From Sanghuangporus weigelae (Eukaryota; Basidiomycota; Agaricomycetes; Hymenochaetales; Hymenochaetaceae): DNA of 64,000 bases. A program made the position numbers and the translations under genes. Under the pieces are notes generated by a model. It had not been told where the DNA came from, did not search any database, and saw only the letters and a program-made list of their open reading frames with translations. The DNA lies in contig CP137330.1 in assembly GCA_033182465.1 (NCBI GenBank), positions 434,001-498,000 on the forward strand, read 5' to 3'. Shown here one piece after another: positions 61,962 through 64,000 of this stretch (position 1 is the first letter of the stretch; each line of letters begins with the position of its first letter).

Positions 61962-62235
61962 TAGTCTTTCGTACGCAGCATCTCCCCGCACAGCAGCTCT
62001 CATCACTTGTCCACAGTTCCCTCCTCACCCTCACCAGTCCCTCATCACCCACAGGCATGAGGGAACCCCCAGTTGTTGGCGATGGACCATCACAAGAGAC
62101 GAGGCACCACGGCAAAGAGATAGGAGGCAGCGACGCATTTGAGGACTCACGTGTCGAGTCGCCACTTGATCTCGAGCCATCACCATCTTCACAGCCACCA
62201 TCTCTACAGCTTATGTTGAGCATTCGTTCATGCAA
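61962..62235 (-). pseudogene. same host gene, most upstream fragment (weak)
   Basis: When the D LTR and one ACGG are left out, the minus-strand words GQVMRAAVRGDAAYERL at about 61962-62015 run in frame into TRVSLRDVSVAL at 47680. Further upstream the frame is interrupted and the open frame to 62235 is Ser/Gly/Pro-rich. So the gene probably extends here, but its start is not found. Confidence 0.4.
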
Positions 62236-62289
62236 CCCCAGCGATGTGGCAGAAGGCTGTCCAACGATTTATGGGAATGAATCATCACT

Positions 62290-62690
62290 ATGAACAAGAA
62301 ACTCAGCGCCTCTCAGATCACAGCCTTGATTGACATACCCAAGACAACAGTTTTCCGGATAATACGAGAGTTCAAGCGCAATGGGACTGTTGCTGTGCAT
62401 GAACTTGGTTTTTGTGGAAGGCCTTGAGTGCTTGATTATATCCACACCGAGGTATGCACATGTTGAAACCTGTCCTGGTAGCTGTTGGTTCACACCACGT
62501 AGTTCCTTTGCGGGTCACTAAGCAATCTCAATGACCGTTACATCGACGAGTTGAGGCTACTGCTCCAGGAAAGATGGGAGAATGAGGTCTCGGATGCGAC
62601 TATATGCAGGTCCTTGCTGCACGCTGGTTTCACACTTAAGAAGGTGGCTGTCTCTGTCGCTTTGCTTCCCCATGCAGTCCACGCTGTCAG
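62290..62690 (+). pseudogene. Tc1/mariner-like transposase remnant (N-terminal DNA-binding part)
   Basis: Words in order are MNKKLSASQITALIDIPKTT, VFRIIREFKRNGTV, GRP with a stop just after, then in a later segment YIDELRLLLQERWENEVSDA followed by TICRSLLHAGFTLKKV. This is the helix-turn-helix pair and the following RP...SDATI..L...GFT.KKV signature of Tc1/IS630-type transposases. The stop after GRP and frame changes show decay, and no catalytic domain was found. Confidence 0.7.
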
Positions 62691-62699
62691 GCTATGAAA

Positions 62700-63337
62700 T
62701 TGCCTGGACATAAACAAGCAGGAATAGCATAGCATCAGTCATTACTATCAAGCAATAGCTCTATGGGATGCGACATATAAATCCTTGAAACTCAGATTCA
62801 GCTCATTCAAGCCCATACCAGATAAGCGTAGGGTGATAGCAATGCGAAATCACCAAGAAAAGCGGCTCTACCCTAGTTGTAATAGTCGTCTCAATCATGA
62901 TTCTAATACCACATCAGGATAAATCAACTTGGATATCAATGCTGACACTTACTGTAGCTGTTCAATGGTGATCTGACGAGGCCTACGAATTAACCTCAAC
63001 ACCTTCTTCATGCGGCACCACATGTGTGAAAAGCGTGCAAAAGGGTTGCGAGAAGGCATTTTGAGAAGATACGGATTAAGGAGACTACGCCGTCACTCAT
63101 ATACAATTTATACTGAATTGGTCTAAGTCATACAGGGTCCGACGAGCTTCTTTAAGGTCCCCGTTCAGAGGTATTCAAATCGCTTATTGACCTGAAGCAG
63201 ACCGATAATGCACACCAGAATTGAGGGTATGAGCCTAGATTTGTGCAAGACAATTCAGACTCCCTATCAACGACTACGTTACAATGAGTCAATGCTTAGG
63301 CATGTGTCATGACCTAATCAGGAGGCAGTCCAAGCTT
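62700..63337. other. single-copy region, nothing recognised
   Basis: This may include the decayed remainder of the transposase element. I found no long frame and no clear inverted repeat. Confidence 0.4.
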
Positions 63338-64000
63338 TGTTAGGATACCATAAAGGGATATGAGCTTTGGACTCGCAGGACAAGAAGCCGAGATGGAAAT
63401 CAGATTCTATATTAGGAAGGTTGAACCTAATTTTTCTTATATAAGCAAGTGCATTTGAGTCCTATTTTTAGTTTATTTTCTTGGCCTTGCTTTGTAATGC
63501 TTAATAATGCTTAGTAAGCTCAGCCTATATAAGGCGGGCGAGCGAGCACGCCAAGAGAGAGAGCAACTTGACCTTTAACCACCACCATCTCTCTCCAGTT
63601 TGTTACTTAGTGTCTTAAGTCTAAGTGTAGTGTTAGTTTTTGTTACTGCTGTACAAATTAGGCAGTCGGTAATAAAGCTAAGGTGTTAACTACTATTACC
63701 TCATTACTATTCAGAACCCTAGACTTGTAAGCACACAGAAGTGTTTGTCATTGTTTAGCGTGGTGCACTCAAGTCAGATGCTTGTTTGTACCCACCCTTG
63801 CTGAATATTAGTGTTGTGGTTTATTTGACATCAGCATATCACTCAGATACGTCATTGCACAGGTAGCTGACACTACTTTAGTGTTTGCTGTTAGTACCTG
63901 TTAAGAATAAGTGCGGTTGCTAGTACTGCGAAGAGCGTTGCTACTAGGACCGATAACGATAAGCGAGGTTGCTAGAACCGCTACTGTGCTGCTTCTAGAA
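63338..64000 (+). promoter_or_regulatory. promoter-like, possibly LTR, sequence running off the window
   Basis: The sequence starts TGTTAGGATACC, a common type of LTR start in fungi. It contains TATATAAGG (63526-63534), then GA-rich and T-rich transcribed-leader-like sequence with an AATAAAG (63671-63677). No matching second end was seen before the window ends. A host promoter is the alternative. Confidence 0.3.

Noticed and set aside
1-64000. CRISPR arrays, rRNA genes, prokaryotic operons
   Set aside because: No spaced direct repeats of the right kind and no rRNA-like sequence; spliced genes and chromodomain retroelements show a eukaryotic nuclear genome.

Overview
The window looks like a chromosome segment of a basidiomycete fungus, most likely an agaricomycete. 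The host genes have many short introns (about 48-95 bp, GT-AG). The mobile DNA is dominated by chromodomain Gypsy retrotransposons, and the broken host gene at 39-62 kb resembles a family I know only from agaricomycetes.

Layout. 1-12.2 kb is almost solid retroelement debris. It holds the 5' end of a Gypsy element (family A, minus strand, cut by the window edge). Next comes a five-layer nest of solo LTRs (2864-10089), then an LTR fragment carrying another solo LTR (10592-12196). 12.2-24.6 kb is a gene island: aspartate kinase (HOM3-like), a decayed NmrA-like gene, a PROPPIN (ATG18-like) and a three-domain fungal tRNA ligase (TRL1-like). 24601-25436 is a deleted hAT transposon. 25570-37771 is a complete, very young Gypsy element (family B, plus strand). 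39.1-62.2 kb is one host gene on the minus strand. It was split by a solo LTR A (itself holding solo LTRs C and D), by a 1.08-kb foldback element, and by a second solo LTR D that holds a complete, very young family A element (48488-60794). The right end carries a Tc1/mariner-like transposase remnant and a promoter-like, possibly LTR, sequence.

The two whole elements belong to different families but share an unusual plan. (1) Each 1.5-kb LTR has a long sense ORF in U3 (213 codons in A, 303 in B); in A an older copy shows a strongly synonymous substitution pattern. (2) In each LTR a 11-12-nt sequence about 34 bp downstream of a TATA-like box is exactly complementary to a site 2 nt past the LTR, as in the self-primed Tf1/sushi group. 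(3) From that inferred RNA start the leader contains no AUG in any frame for 670 nt (A) or 783 nt (B), yet a long ORF without an ATG lies in it. (4) A coiled-coil ORF sits between the leader and gag. Family A also has an extra 358-codon ORF after pol and a small two-exon candidate gene on the opposite strand.

Target-site duplications recovered by eye resolve nearly all of the nesting. A and B make 5-bp duplications; the C, D and E LTRs make 4-bp duplications that are almost always CCGC or GCGG.
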